A stretch of DNA of 64,000 nucleotides, taken from Nemania diffusa (Eukaryota > Ascomycota > Sordariomycetes > Xylariales > Xylariaceae). Position 1 is the stretch's first letter. Each line of letters opens with the position of its first letter. The stretch is taken from assembly GCA_038501195.1 (NCBI GenBank), contig JBBPUQ010000006.1, positions 62,001-126,000 on the forward strand, in the 5' to 3' direction. Shown piece after piece: positions 15,561 to 26,553 of the stretch. The notes beneath the pieces were generated by a model that was given only the letters and a program-made list of their open reading frames with translations, ran no database searches and had not been told where the DNA came from. Both the position numbers and the translations under genes were made by a program.

Positions 15561-16370
15561 CTATATAAAAAATATATAAAAAAGTTTTATAAATTTATTA
15601 ATAAATATTATAGCAAATTATATATAATTTTAATAATAGCTAAATATAAAGAAATTAATATAAATAAAAAAAAAAAAAAATTAAAAAATATAAAAAATAA
15701 AATAAAATAAAATATATTAATTTTAAAATATATTTAAAATATAAAAAACATTATATTAACTTTAATTATAAAAATATTATTGAAAAATATAAATATTAAA
15801 TTTAATTTATTATAATAAATAATAAATATATAATAAATTATAATAAATAATAAATATAAAATAAATTATAATAAATAATAAATATATAATATACTATAAT
15901 AAATAATAAATATAAAATAAACTTTAATAAATAATAAATATAAAAAAAACAATTATTAAATTTTTTATTACTTTATTAAAATATTAAAAAATATATTAGT
16001 TTTAAAAAAAATTTAATTTATATTTTTTATTATTATAAGTTTAAGTAAAACAAGCTTATTAAATTATAATTTATTTATATATTAACTATATTATTTTATA
16101 ATTAATTAAATTTTTAAAAAAAAAAAAAAAAAAAAAAAAATATATATAATATTATATTTATTATTTTTATTAACTATATAATAAAAAAATAAAAAAGCAC
16201 AAAAAATACAATTTAATATTTAATGTTTTAATTAAATATATATAGTTTATATAAAAAAAATAAAAAAAATTTTATTTAAATTAACAAATATTTAAAATTA
16301 ACTTTAACTTATAACTTGTTATAATATATTTCAAAAAATAAATAAACAAATATATTTTTTTTTATTAAAT

Positions 16371-16560
16371 TTAATAATATTAATAATATTGCTTTAGCGA
16401 TTTTTTTAATAATAAACAAAAAGCTTAATATAAATATAAAGCTTTAATATTATTGTTATATTAATTAAATATATATATAAAACATTTAATTAATAAATTT
16501 TTTTTATATAGTTAATTTTAATTATTATATTAACTATTATAAACTATTATATATATAATT
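16371..16560 (+). repeat. Dispersed repeat, fully mutated copy
   Basis: This is the most degraded of three collinear copies (others 18542-18780 and 25925-26352). Position by position nearly every C or G of the preserved copy has become T or A. The right part, which contains CCGATTTCAG in the other copies, is here TTAATTTTAA. Similarity fades after the 'actattataaactattat' segment near 16550. Confidence 0.75.
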
Positions 16561-18541
16561 AAATAATAATATAAATAAACATTTTATAAATAACTTTTAA
16601 GTTTATATAATAATTTTAAAATATAAAGCTTAAATTTAATATATTTTTTAAAAAAAAACCACTTTTAATAACATTTTTATATTATAACTTAAATTTAAAA
16701 CTTAAATTAAAAACATATAAAAAATAAATAAAAAAATTATAAAAAAATAACTAAATTATAAATTATAAATTATTTGTTTTAATTTAAAAAGCTTTATTAA
16801 ATAAATTATAAATTATAAATTATTCAAATGATTTTTTTATTTTTTTTTTAAAAAGTTTATTTATTTTTATAAAATTATTTTTATTTTAAATTATAAATTA
16901 AATTAAATAAATATATAAATAATAATTAATATATTTAAAAAAAATTTATTATATAAATTAAAAAGTATTAAAAAAGCTTTTTTTTTTTATAATTTTTGTT
17001 ATAATATTTAATAAACTTTTAAAAAGCTTTTTTTTTTTTTTTATAAACATTTTTATAATTTTTTAAATAAAGCTTTTTATTTTATTTTAACATTAATAAT
17101 AAATTATAAAAAAAAAATAAAACATTATAAAAACTTTTTTTTTTATTAATAAAACTTTTAATTATATTTTTATATTAGCAATAAAATATTATAAATATAT
17201 ATATTTAAAAATTTATTTAAAAGTTTTTTTTTTTTTATAATTTTTATTATTATGTTTTAATTATTTATATAAATTTTATTAATATAAAAAAAAAAACTTA
17301 TTATTGTTTTAATATTATTTTTTTAAATAGTTAAAATTATTTTTTTATAAATGTTTTTTTTATTAATAAAACAATTATTATTTAAAATTGCTTTGTTTTT
17401 TTATTATTTAAAACTATATTAACTTTAAAACATTTAAAAAATTTATTAATATAGTTTATTTTTTTATTTTTATTAAAAAAAAAAGCTTTTTTAAAATTAA
17501 TAAAAAGCTTGTTTTTTTTTAAACTAGTTTTTTAAATATAAAAACTTATTAAAAATTTTAATTTGTTTTTTTATAATATTTTTAAAAAAGCTTTTAAAAA
17601 AGCTTTTATATTATTTATATTAATAACTTTTAACTTTAAACTTAAAACAATTGTTTAATTAATTAATAAATTATTTATTATAGTTTTATTATTATTAATA
17701 TTAAAAATAACACTTTAAAAAATATAATATATATATTAAATAATTTAATTTAAATTAATAATTAATTTAAATAATTTTATAATTTTTTTTTTTTAATTAT
17801 AAAATTTAGTTTATATAATTAATTTTTAATTTATTTAACTAAATTTAAAATAAATTTTTTTTTTATTATAAAATTAATAAATATTTTATATTTTATTATA
17901 TATTTAAATTTAAAAACTAGTTATAAAATAACATTAAATCTTTTTAAATTTAAATATTATTAATTAATTATTTTATTAGCTTTTATATATATTAATTAAT
18001 AATTAAATTTAATTAATTTATATATTTATTTAAAAAGTTATTTAATTTTAATAAAATATTTATTATATTATTTAAAAGTTTAATTATAACTTTAAATAAT
18101 TTAAAAAAATAAAGCTTTATTAATAATAATAAATTTAAAAATTATAACTATATTAAAGTTTTTGTTTAAATTTATTAAAAAATTAACTATTTAAAAAAAG
18201 CTAAATTTAATAAACTTAAAAAATTATTTATTAAAATTTATATAAATTTATAAATTATAATTATAAACTATTATTTTAAATTTTTTTTTTATATAAAAAA
18301 ATCGGTAAAAAAGTTAAAAATAATAAAAGTTGTTATTATAACAAGCTTAATAGCTTATAATTAAAAAATCAAAAATATATAATATTAAAAACTTATAATT
18401 AAAAAATCGCAAGTATAAATAATAAATTATAAAAAATCAAAATGTAAAAATTTTTAAAAATATATATAATAAGTTTATAAAATTTACAATAAAATATAAA
18501 AATTAATTAAAACTTTTAATTATTAAATTTAATAATTTTAA

Positions 18542-18780
18542 TAATATTGTTTTAGTAATTTTTTTAATAGTAAATAAAAAGCTTTAATATAAATATAAAA
18601 CTTTAATATTATTATTATATTAGTTAAATATATATATAAAGCATTTAATTAACAGATTTCTCTTATATAGCCGATTTCAGCTATTGCACTAGCTACTATA
18701 AGCTACTATTTATATAACCAGGTGATCGCGTAAGCGAGCACTCCACAAGTGATCCCTAGGCTCGTATAGTAATCCTAGGG
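18542..18780 (+). repeat. Dispersed repeat, half-mutated copy at the isochore edge
   Basis: The left two thirds (to about 18655) are A/T-converted like the flanking isochore. The right third keeps normal composition and matches 26030-26142 closely, for example CCGATTTCAG and the block TGATCGCGTAAGCGAGCACT. Differences in the right third are mostly CpA to TpA. The copy continues through CTCGTATAGTAATCCTAGG, where the copy at 26 kb is interrupted by a small inserted element. Confidence 0.85.
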
Positions 18781-18993
18781 CGTAGGGCCCAAATCCAACA
18801 CTCTCTGTCTCTGAACATTTGGTCATCGCAGGGGATGAGACAATGAGTTCTCATTTCACAAGTCAACGCCGCGCCCGGGGTTGCTTCTCCTTTCATCGAC
18901 GTCCGTTCTTCCTCCGTCTGCCTTTTCAAATTGCTGCAGCGCTTGCTTGCCTACCGTTCGATGACCATCAAAGGAAACTCTCCACAAGTCGTA

Positions 18994-21900
18994 TCACCCC
19001 ACTGATGGTGTCGGGGGGTTGTCATGATTAATCCGCCAGTTGGCATGCTGCGAGGAATCATAGTAACTAAGGTTCATCCTTGTCGGCTTCTCTTCATGAG
19101 GCCAGCTTGACCAGAAGTGGCCATCCTCAGCAGCCCGGATCTCATTCTTCCAGATCATCATCGGATTGCTGAGCAAGATAGCGCCGTAACGATTTACAAG
19201 GCTTCCAAGCGCCTCCGAGAGAGTGCGTAGCCCCTCGCTAACCCAGGCACGCTCACGCGCTATCATCTCACGCATATGCATTCTGTCTTCGTCCTCCTCA
19301 TCCATCCAGTGCTCGACATTTTGGTGCAGGTTCGTCTTTTTAAGATACGCAGCTAGGTCCATGATACGCTCTGTTGAAGGTAATAGTCTATAGCCGTACG
19401 ACAATTCGGTCCACATAGTTACAGTGAGACGATTGAGCAGAAACTTGGCCAGCAAAGACACCGAAACCTTGTCCAGAGGTATGGGAGGGCCGTGGTCGTG
19501 ACTGTCGGACATCGAAGTTGCTGTCACAAAGTGATGGATCCAACACATCGTGCTGTACATCAACAGAGGGTATTGTACGTCCTTTTCTTGTAACGAAAGC
19601 TCGTCGATGATCCTGGATGCGTCGGCCATTGTGGGCTCTCTGCTCTCACTGGCGGCTTCCACGCCGAAGCCGCAGTTGAGTCCATTCATTGTACCGCCAG
19701 TAGTGAGAGTCATCGGGCGGGCGGGGATGTTGTATACCAAGTACGATAGACATGTATTTGCCAAATATAGATGGCTACTGCTAGGAGCAAGGTTTTCAAA
19801 GATGATGCTTCTTCGTGGTGCCGAATAAGTTGTCTCAGGACTATGTAAGCGTAACCGTTTCTTGGAATTACCAATGCGAAACCGTCTCTCAGGGGCTTCA
19901 TATGAGACATCTAGAGTCTGATATTTATCATGAAAAGGATCATCAACAGCTCGAGCGACCGATTGACTCAACTGGAGGCGCGGTGGGCACCAATTTCGCC
20001 CGAGCAAAAAGCTCTTGAAAGTTTTGTGAAGGAAAACGAATGAGTTCCTCTGCCTATGTAGTTCAACAAGCGAGCAGGTAATTAGCGGAATACACTCGGG
20101 ATACTTGGACAGGTAGTCTGAGCCAGTCGAGCTACGCTTGAGTTGCACTGCGAGTGCCGTATGCAGAGTCGTCACGTTGAGCGGCCTGGCAGAGAAGAGC
20201 AGCCACTGAAATACTTTCTGTGCAATGTTCTGCTCGTGTTCGTCGGCTATCTCTAGCGTGTTCAATAACTGACAATAGAGCGCGTCCAAGCTGACAAGGG
20301 CCAAGGGTTGCCGCAGAACTTCAATACGTACCGAGGCGGACATAGCCGGCGATCGGAGTAGATTAATCAAGAGTCGTGCCCAGAGAAGCATTCCCTCAGA
20401 AGCTGTTGTGAGTGTCATGATGAGGTCGGCCTTCGTGAAGCGGAGCAGATCGTCCATAGTTTCGATATTGGGATAGAAAAGCTTCATGGTGACCATTTCA
20501 CTCAGATGACTTTGAATGAGGGCGGCTATGTCAGAAAATACTATCGAGGGCTCTAGCGTGACTTTCCATTTGGCATCTGAATCGTACGCTTTCCATGTCG
20601 AAGGAAACGGAGTGCTAGGACGGCCTAAAAGAAGAACGCGGCAGTCTGTCTCTATGCAAATACGCCGTACTTCTTCGAGAAGTTGCTCGGGCTTATCACA
20701 CTCGTCGACTGCGTCGATTAATATGAACGTTGGGTGTCGTTGGAGCATGACATCGACAATAGCCCTGATATCTCCGAGAGAAGCCACACGTTGGCCACTG
20801 CCTTGCTCTGTCTGTATCATGCTCAGAACATCGAGGGTCAACTGGTCATTCCTATTAGCGTGGATGAGTTGCTCAGCAATGGCCCTAAAGGCCCCATCTG
20901 GCTGATTGTTCTTGAACCGATCAGTTTGGCTGTAGTGGTAGAAAACAACATTAGGTCTGTTTTCGCTATCACTGCTTGGCGATAGTGAGTTCCGGAGGTC
21001 CTCGATGATCCGAACAGATGAGTATGTCTTGCCCAACCCAGGTTTTCCTGAAACCGTGTTAGTGCTGATCAATGGCCATTATGATTCACCGCAGTGACGC
21101 ACCATTGAGGAATACGACTCGCTGAAGCCAATCCTTCGACGATGCTGGGTTTTCGTCACCACGGTCTGTGAACGCGGAATCTCTGAGTCGCATGTACTCG
21201 GGAATCTTGACGAAACCTGCGCCGCTCCCTGGATGTATGGCGTTGCTGATAACGTCGTATAATGAGTCGTAGTCTGAGCTTTGGATCCACGACTTGATCT
21301 CACGAAATCGTCTGAGATCCTCTGCTCGTTGGAGTGCGACGTCCTTCGTTGCATCTTCTTTGTTTGACGTAGATTCGAGAAATTTTTGAAAACTACCATA
21401 TACTTTGTCAACCAGGTCGTGTTGCTGAATTTGGGCTTCTGTCTCGAACCACACTCGATGTTTGTCAATTCTCTCTTTTAATTGGGAGAACCTAGAGTTG
21501 AAAGGACGCAACATCAACTCGCCAACCAAAAGGGTCCGCCTCAACCGTCCTATAAGATCACTTAATGAGTGTCAGAATGGACAATGGACCTGCATGGACA
21601 CTACCTTTACTACTCCTCGTGAACAAAAAGTAGATATGCACGATATAGTCGATGAAGTCGCCGTAGACGAATGCCAGAGATTGGCTGAGGCGACTCTTAT
21701 CGGTAAAAGCCTGAGTCCGTTCACAAATCGAGTACCATGTCTCGTATTGTGGGAGAAGCATGGCCATTTCTTGCAGCATTTCTGTCACCCGATCGAAGAA
21801 GCTGACCAAGTTCACGCCAAGCTAGAAAGAAAAAAACGACCCGGTGAGTTTATACAGCATTGCAAGTGTGGCAAATAACCAAAGTCACTCCTTACCTTGA

Positions 21901-22309
21901 ATATCAGTAATAGTGAGCCCCACACGAGAGCAGCCCATTCCGGCTTGATCTGGACATAGACGTTGACAACATCAAAGAAGGGAGCAAAAGCATTTGCGAA
22001 GGTGTTGATCCGCTCCGCACATTGGAAAAGCATTCTCTTGCCTCCTACATAGCGAGAACAAATTTTCTCGACCGAGATAATCATGTCCGTATGGCTGCGA
22101 AACTCCTTGATGTGGGATCTGTCCACATCGCTTAGCGCAGTGCGGAGTTTGTTCAGAGCCTGGTCAAATATCCCTTCACTATCGCGAGATAACACCTGAG
22201 TCAGCAGCCTGCGCACATTGCAAAAGGACGGGGAGACGAACGCTGTAGACCCATGATTGCCGTCGTTTGCCAGATTTCCATCCCGCTGAGACGAGTTGTT
22301 AATATTCAT
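18994..22309 (-). CDS. NLR-like STAND protein with NACHT NTPase domain
   Basis: Likely intracellular non-self recognition or programmed cell death receptor, as for fungal NACHT proteins. Four exons fit in frame: 22309-21896, 21821-21605, 21549-21103 and 21047-18994, giving about 1043 residues. The introns (74, 55, 55 nt) have GT..AG ends; the last has CACTAACAC upstream of TTTCAG. The Walker A loop GKPGLGKT (about 360-367) is created exactly across the last junction. Walker B is FILIDAVDECD (about 466-476). The N-terminal part (about 80-190, with KPEWAALVWGSLLLIFK) resembles the fungal DUF7708 region often found before NACHT. I see no ankyrin, WD40 or TPR repeats at the C-terminus. The start chosen is the first ATG (MNINNSSQ); an upstream in-frame TTG is ignored. 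The gene is a GC-normal island between two AT-rich blocks. Confidence 0.85.
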
Positions 22310-22519
22310 AGTGCAGCTAGATGGTGTTCTCAGGTGCAAATGAAGCAGAGAATTTCACAGGATGGGAGAAAATATGAAGTGTGTGGTGTTTGCCTTGCGG
22401 CGCCCAATTACACCATTTAAAACTGCGCCACGCATGACTATGTCGCCTTTGCTGCCCAATCTCACAGCCCTATGCAGCCTCTCAATTATGGTACTGCCCG
22501 CATGGACAGCGCTCATCCC

Positions 22520-22603
22520 AGGTAAAACAAGTCAAATAAACGGCCTTTGATGTGTTTTGCTTTAATTGATCGCAAAAAAGGCTTATGTGACTTGTTTGGT
22601 CAA
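22520..22603. repeat. Foldback (inverted-repeat) sequence, copy 1
   Basis: Left arm 22520-22549 and right arm 22574-22603 are complementary over most of about 28 bases, with a 24-base spacer containing TTGATCGC-like sequence. A second copy sits at 29351-29432 with the same spacer. The arms differ between the copies in a coordinated way. It lies just 5' of the NLR gene, where composition drops again into AT-rich DNA. It could be a foldback or MITE remnant, or an element terminus. Confidence 0.7.
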
Positions 22604-23243
22604 ATCTGTTGTTTGATGTAAACAGGTATTTAAGTTAAACAATTAAATAAACTAACTAGGTGCATTAATTAAAGCTAAAGCCTTTAATCTGTTGTATTTT
22701 TTTTATAAACTACTTAAGTTATTTTGTAAAAAAAAAGTTATAAAGTGATAAATGTAATAAATGTAATTAAACAGCATTTAAATTAAATATATTATAAATT
22801 AATTAAATAAAAAACAAGAAAAAAGTTTTTATATATAAATAATAAAAGCTTAATTATATATTTATTATATATAATAACAAATTAAACTATATAATTAATA
22901 AATTAAATTAATATTATTTAGTTATAAATTAATATATATTTAATTTATAATATTATTAATTTTTTTAAATAAATTATTTAAAAAAAACTTTTTTTAATAT
23001 ATTAATTTATAAATAAATTACTTTGTTTTATATTAATACTTTATAATTATTATTAATTTTAAATAATTAATAATTGTTTTATATAATATAATTTTTTATT
23101 ATTTATATATTATATAATTTATAAATATATAATTTATTTTTTATTTAATTTGTTTATTTTGTTTTATATATTTAGTTTTTTTACTATATTGATAATAAAA
23201 ATATAAGTTTTCAAAATTAAAAAAAAATTTAAATATAGCTTAA

Positions 23244-23396
23244 ATGTCACATCTAAAGTCTAAGCTTCCAAACAACTAAGACATGTCCTTCGTTGCAAAA
23301 AGGTACAAGATACCAAGTTGTCGGACTTGGTACTTGGAGGGCTTATATTAGTAAGTCGGTCGGGTTGTTAGTCGTTGTAGTTGTGACAGCGTCACA
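23244..23396. other. Unmutated 153-bp island flanked by TTAA
   Basis: A sharply bounded patch of normal composition inside AT-rich DNA. TTAA occurs immediately on both sides (23240-23243 and 23397-23400). The left end reads ATGTCACATC; the right end contains GTGACAGCGTCACA, so both ends share TGTCACA in inverted orientation at different offsets. An internal hairpin CCAAGT..ACTTGG lies near 23311-23328. It may be a short non-autonomous transposon that entered after the surrounding decay. TTAA is frequent in AT-rich DNA, so the target-duplication reading is uncertain. Confidence 0.45.
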
Positions 23397-24354
23397 TTAA
23401 AAATAAAAAAATTAAAAGTTATAATTTTAATTTTAATTTTTCTTTAGTTAAAAAGCAATTTTTAATAAAATAACTTTTTTTTAAAATATATATATTATAT
23501 ATTTAATATTAATAAATTTATGTTTATATTTATTAAGTTATTTATATATATAAATATTTATAACTTTTTTTATTTAAAAAATAATTTTATATATAATATT
23601 TTTAAATAATAAATTAACTATATAAAAGCTTTATATATATTTAATTATGTTTTATAATTTAATTATTTTTTTATAACAAAGTTTAAATTAATAATAAATA
23701 ATAAAACTTTTATTTAATTAAATTATTTTTTATATTTAATTTTATATATAAATATAAATTTTAAAACTATTTTATTATTATATTATTTTAATTTAATTAA
23801 ATATTAACTAGTTTTTTATATTTTATTAAATTTTTTTAATATTGTTTATATATATATAAATAGTTTAATAGTTATTAAATTTATTTATATAAATAGCTAT
23901 TATATATATAATAAATATTTTTTATATTAGTTATAATAAAAACTTTTAAATATAATAAAATTATATTTTTAATGTTTTAAAATGTTATTATTTATTAAAA
24001 GCTTATTAATAAATTTAAAATAAATAAAAAAGTTTAATATATAATTAATATAAAAGTTTTATTATTTAAATTTATTATAATAAAAAATATTAGTTTAATA
24101 TATAAATATATATATAATTTATAAATTAAATTAAATTAAAAAAGTTATTTTATATATATATAAATAACTAAATAGTAATTAAATTAAATATATAATAAAT
24201 AAATTAATTAAAAAATTAAAAAAAGCTTTTATATATAAATAATAAAAGCTTTATTATATATTTATTATATATTATAATTAATTAAATTATATAATTTATA
24301 AATTAAATTAATATATATTTAATTTATAATAATAAATTTATAAAACTATAAAGT

Positions 24355-24356
24355 TA

Positions 24357-24439
<83 letters not shown>

Positions 24440-24443
24440 AAAA
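24355..24443. repeat. (ATAA)n microsatellite
   Basis: About 22 uninterrupted copies of the 4-base unit ATAA/AAAT. Confidence 0.95.
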
Positions 24444-24835
24444 CAAGTTTTATTAATAAATTAATATAAGTTTAAAATAAACTATTATTTAAATAAAAAA
24501 GTATTATATTTTTTATATAATTTTTTTAAAAAAAAAAATTTTTAAAAAAATTCTTTAAAAATAATTAATTAATAAAAATATAATAAAATTTTTTTAATTT
24601 ATTTAATAATATATTTAAATTTTTTATTTTTATATTAATTAATTATATTATTTATTAAATATTTAAAATATTGCTTTATTTAAAATAAACTTTATATATA
24701 AATAAATAAATAATATTTAATATTTAAAAATATTAAATATATTATAAGTTATAATATATATATTTTTAATAACTATATATTATATAAGCTTTAAAAATTA
24801 AATTTATATTTTATAAACAGTGAAGTTGTAATTTA

Positions 24836-25920
24836 GTGCTTACTTTAAATAAAGCATTAGATTTTGTGCGTTCAAGAGCACGCTAACGAGCTAAGCAACG
24901 TGCTAGCGTGCGAACACCGAGGGCATAAGCGAGTTGTAATGTAATACGTTCTTATTAAGGCCAAGGACGCAAGAGGTAAACGCCAAGGTGGCAGGCGTAT
25001 TGTATGAGGCGCAGGCGAGACAGTGCAGAAGGCGCTGTAGCTAGCGCGCGCAGTTGTTCGATTCGGGGCGCGGGGGTTACTTTTTTTACCTGGCGCAGTA
25101 GCTTGTCGCCCACTATATAGGACGATCAGGTGTTGGCGGCTTAGCTATTTGGTTGCAGTTTATCCACTTGCCCAGGTGGTCCGCATGGATGGTAGGTGGC
25201 GCGAAGGACTTCTAGGGGAGCTAGGTCGGAGATCTGGAAATGGGTTATGGTAAATTGCAACATGCAAAGAGATGGCACACAATATGGAAATCTATGTAAT
25301 AGGCCATGTTGACATTCAATTGCGCTCACATACGAGATCCTTTGATTTATAGGCAATACTGGTTCAAAACATAGATCGATCAGATTATAGCTGGTTATAA
25401 ACGTGTATTTAAAGAAGAAAGTTATGGCTCTAGAAATGCAAACGTTACAATTCTTAAGTTAGGCGTGATTGATTGATTGATTGCTAATTGAGCTAAGTGT
25501 ACTGTCCTTAAGGACACTGTGCACATCGACATTTTCTTTTATATATTACATACGGCCATATTTACATTTAAGGCACCGCCCGCAACTGAAATCCTTTTCT
25601 CGAGTTGTTTGTCGAGGACCTTCTGCGCTGCGACGAGTTGTACTTCGGCGGTGCAGTCCTATCTGGCAATGCAATTAGTCAATATCCTTGGCGGCAGCTA
25701 CTCTTGAAGCCCAGAGTCAATTGCCGCGTAGAACGTTGATCTCAAACCTGTAGAAATAAAAACACGAAATGTTGAGATAGCCTGACAGTTTAGGTGGGCG
25801 AGAGGTCTACGCCACTTTGCTAGCCTGCAATAGATGCCGATCGAAAGCGACGAGAGGCCATAGCACATACATATAGGTGCATGCAGGCTGGCTGAATGTG
25901 TCAGATTTGGTGCTTTTGCA
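24836..25920. other. Gene-free transition region with hairpin and pol III-like motifs
   Basis: Composition returns to normal at about 24836. A hairpin is formed by GTTC-GCACGCTA (24870-24885) and TAGCGTGC-GAAC (24904-24915). The 9-mer GTTCGATTC at 25056-25064 matches a pol III B box and is followed by a T7 run at 25081-25087, but the flanks do not fold as a tRNA T-arm. Short ORFs here (for example 71 codons on the minus strand at 25141-25356) have no recognisable product. A small GATT repeat is near 25470. Confidence 0.5.
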
Positions 25921-25924
25921 GTAA

Positions 25925-26352
25925 TGCCTTAGCGATCTTTTCAATAGTTGATAAAACGCTTCAATAGTAGGTGTAGGGCTTCAATATTGTTGTTGTATTG
26001 GTTAAGTGTGTGTGAGAGGCATTTAGTTAACAGATTCCTCCTATAGCCGATTTCAGCCACTCCACTAGCCACTATAAGCCACTATTTATAAAAACAAGTG
26101 ATCGCGTAAGCGAGCACTCCACAAGTGATCCTTAGGCTCGTATCCCTTTGAAGACCCCTCGGCTAGGTGACTTCAAGCAGAATAACGGAAGTTTTTACAT
26201 AATCAGATGCATCTAATGAGACATTAATATTAGGCTCGGGGAAGCATTTTATTGGTATATCTAGCATATGCAAGAAGACCCGTTACTCCACTTTTAAGTC
26301 ACCTAGCTAGCTGAGGGGGTCTCTAGATAAAGGGATAGTGATCCTAGGAGCT
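25925..26352 (+). repeat. Dispersed repeat, best preserved copy (interrupted)
   Basis: Same repeat as at 16371 and 18542, here with normal composition throughout. It runs from about 25925 to 26142, is interrupted by a small element (26143-26335), and resumes with TAGTGATCCTAGG up to about 26350. Its right part contains two direct AAGTGATC words and the GCGTAAGCGAGC block, which look like element-end structure. No transposase is present. Confidence 0.8.
26143..26335. mobile_element. 193-bp MITE-like element with terminal inverted repeats, TA-flanked
   Basis: The left end starts TCCCTTTGAAGACCCCTC and continues to CTAGGTGACTT. The right end, read on the other strand, starts TCCCTTTATCTAGAGACC and also continues to CTAGGTGACTT. 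The arms pair over about 35 bases with a few indels. TA lies directly outside both ends (26141-26142 and 26336-26337). The related repeat at 18761-18770 lacks these 193 bases and reads CTCGTATAGT, which gives a comparison site without the element. There is no room for a transposase. The ends and TA flanks suit a Tc1/mariner-type non-autonomous element; this family assignment is inference. Confidence 0.75.
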
Positions 26353-26553
26353 TCCACTACGGAGATGTCGGGGATTACTAACGCTGATGCTTCTGGTTGT
26401 CCTGCCAAAACCCCGCGAAAACAATAACATCGCAACTTTCACGACAACATCATATTGCGAACCTGTCTTGACTGCATCAACAACACCCCTCCGCATTCGC
26501 CTTCATCTCGTGATACTACCCCGTTGCATTTTGGTCATCGACTACGTACGCCG

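Larger units (their letters stand above)
1..18650. other. Extreme AT-rich isochore, RIP-type decay, no genes
   Basis: Almost every 60-base line here has 0-10 G or C. No open reading frame has believable composition; the longest are strings of Phe, Tyr, Asn, Ile and Lys. The few remaining cytosines are nearly always preceded by A or G, and most remaining guanines are followed by T or C, so TpC, GpA, CC and GG are very rare. C-to-T and G-to-A decay of repeats (RIP) is the standard explanation in Pezizomycotina. Repeats at several scales survive inside it and are listed separately. The change to normal composition is abrupt at about 18650 and falls inside a repeat copy. A centromeric or subtelomeric position is possible but nothing here proves it. 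Confidence 0.9.
22610..24835. other. Second AT-rich RIP-type block
   Basis: G+C falls gradually after about 22620 and stays very low to about 24830. There is no coding signal. The sequence has the same residual-cytosine habit as the first isochore. It contains one normal-composition island (23244-23396) and one tetranucleotide array (24355-24443). Two similar segments, about 22790-22930 and 24180-24330, share AAAAAAGCTTTTATATATAAATAATAAAAGCT-type sequence and are a decayed duplicate pair. Confidence 0.85.

Noticed and set aside
18819..19031. Plus-strand ORF of 70 codons
   Set aside because: Overlaps the 3' end of the NLR gene and the adjoining repeat; no recognisable product.
22362..22550. 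Plus-strand ORF of 62 codons 5' of the NLR gene
   Set aside because: Runs into the foldback repeat and has no recognisable product.
25040..25090. tRNA gene at the B-box-like GTTCGATTC
   Set aside because: The flanking bases do not form a T-arm or acceptor stem and no A box or anticodon arm fits.
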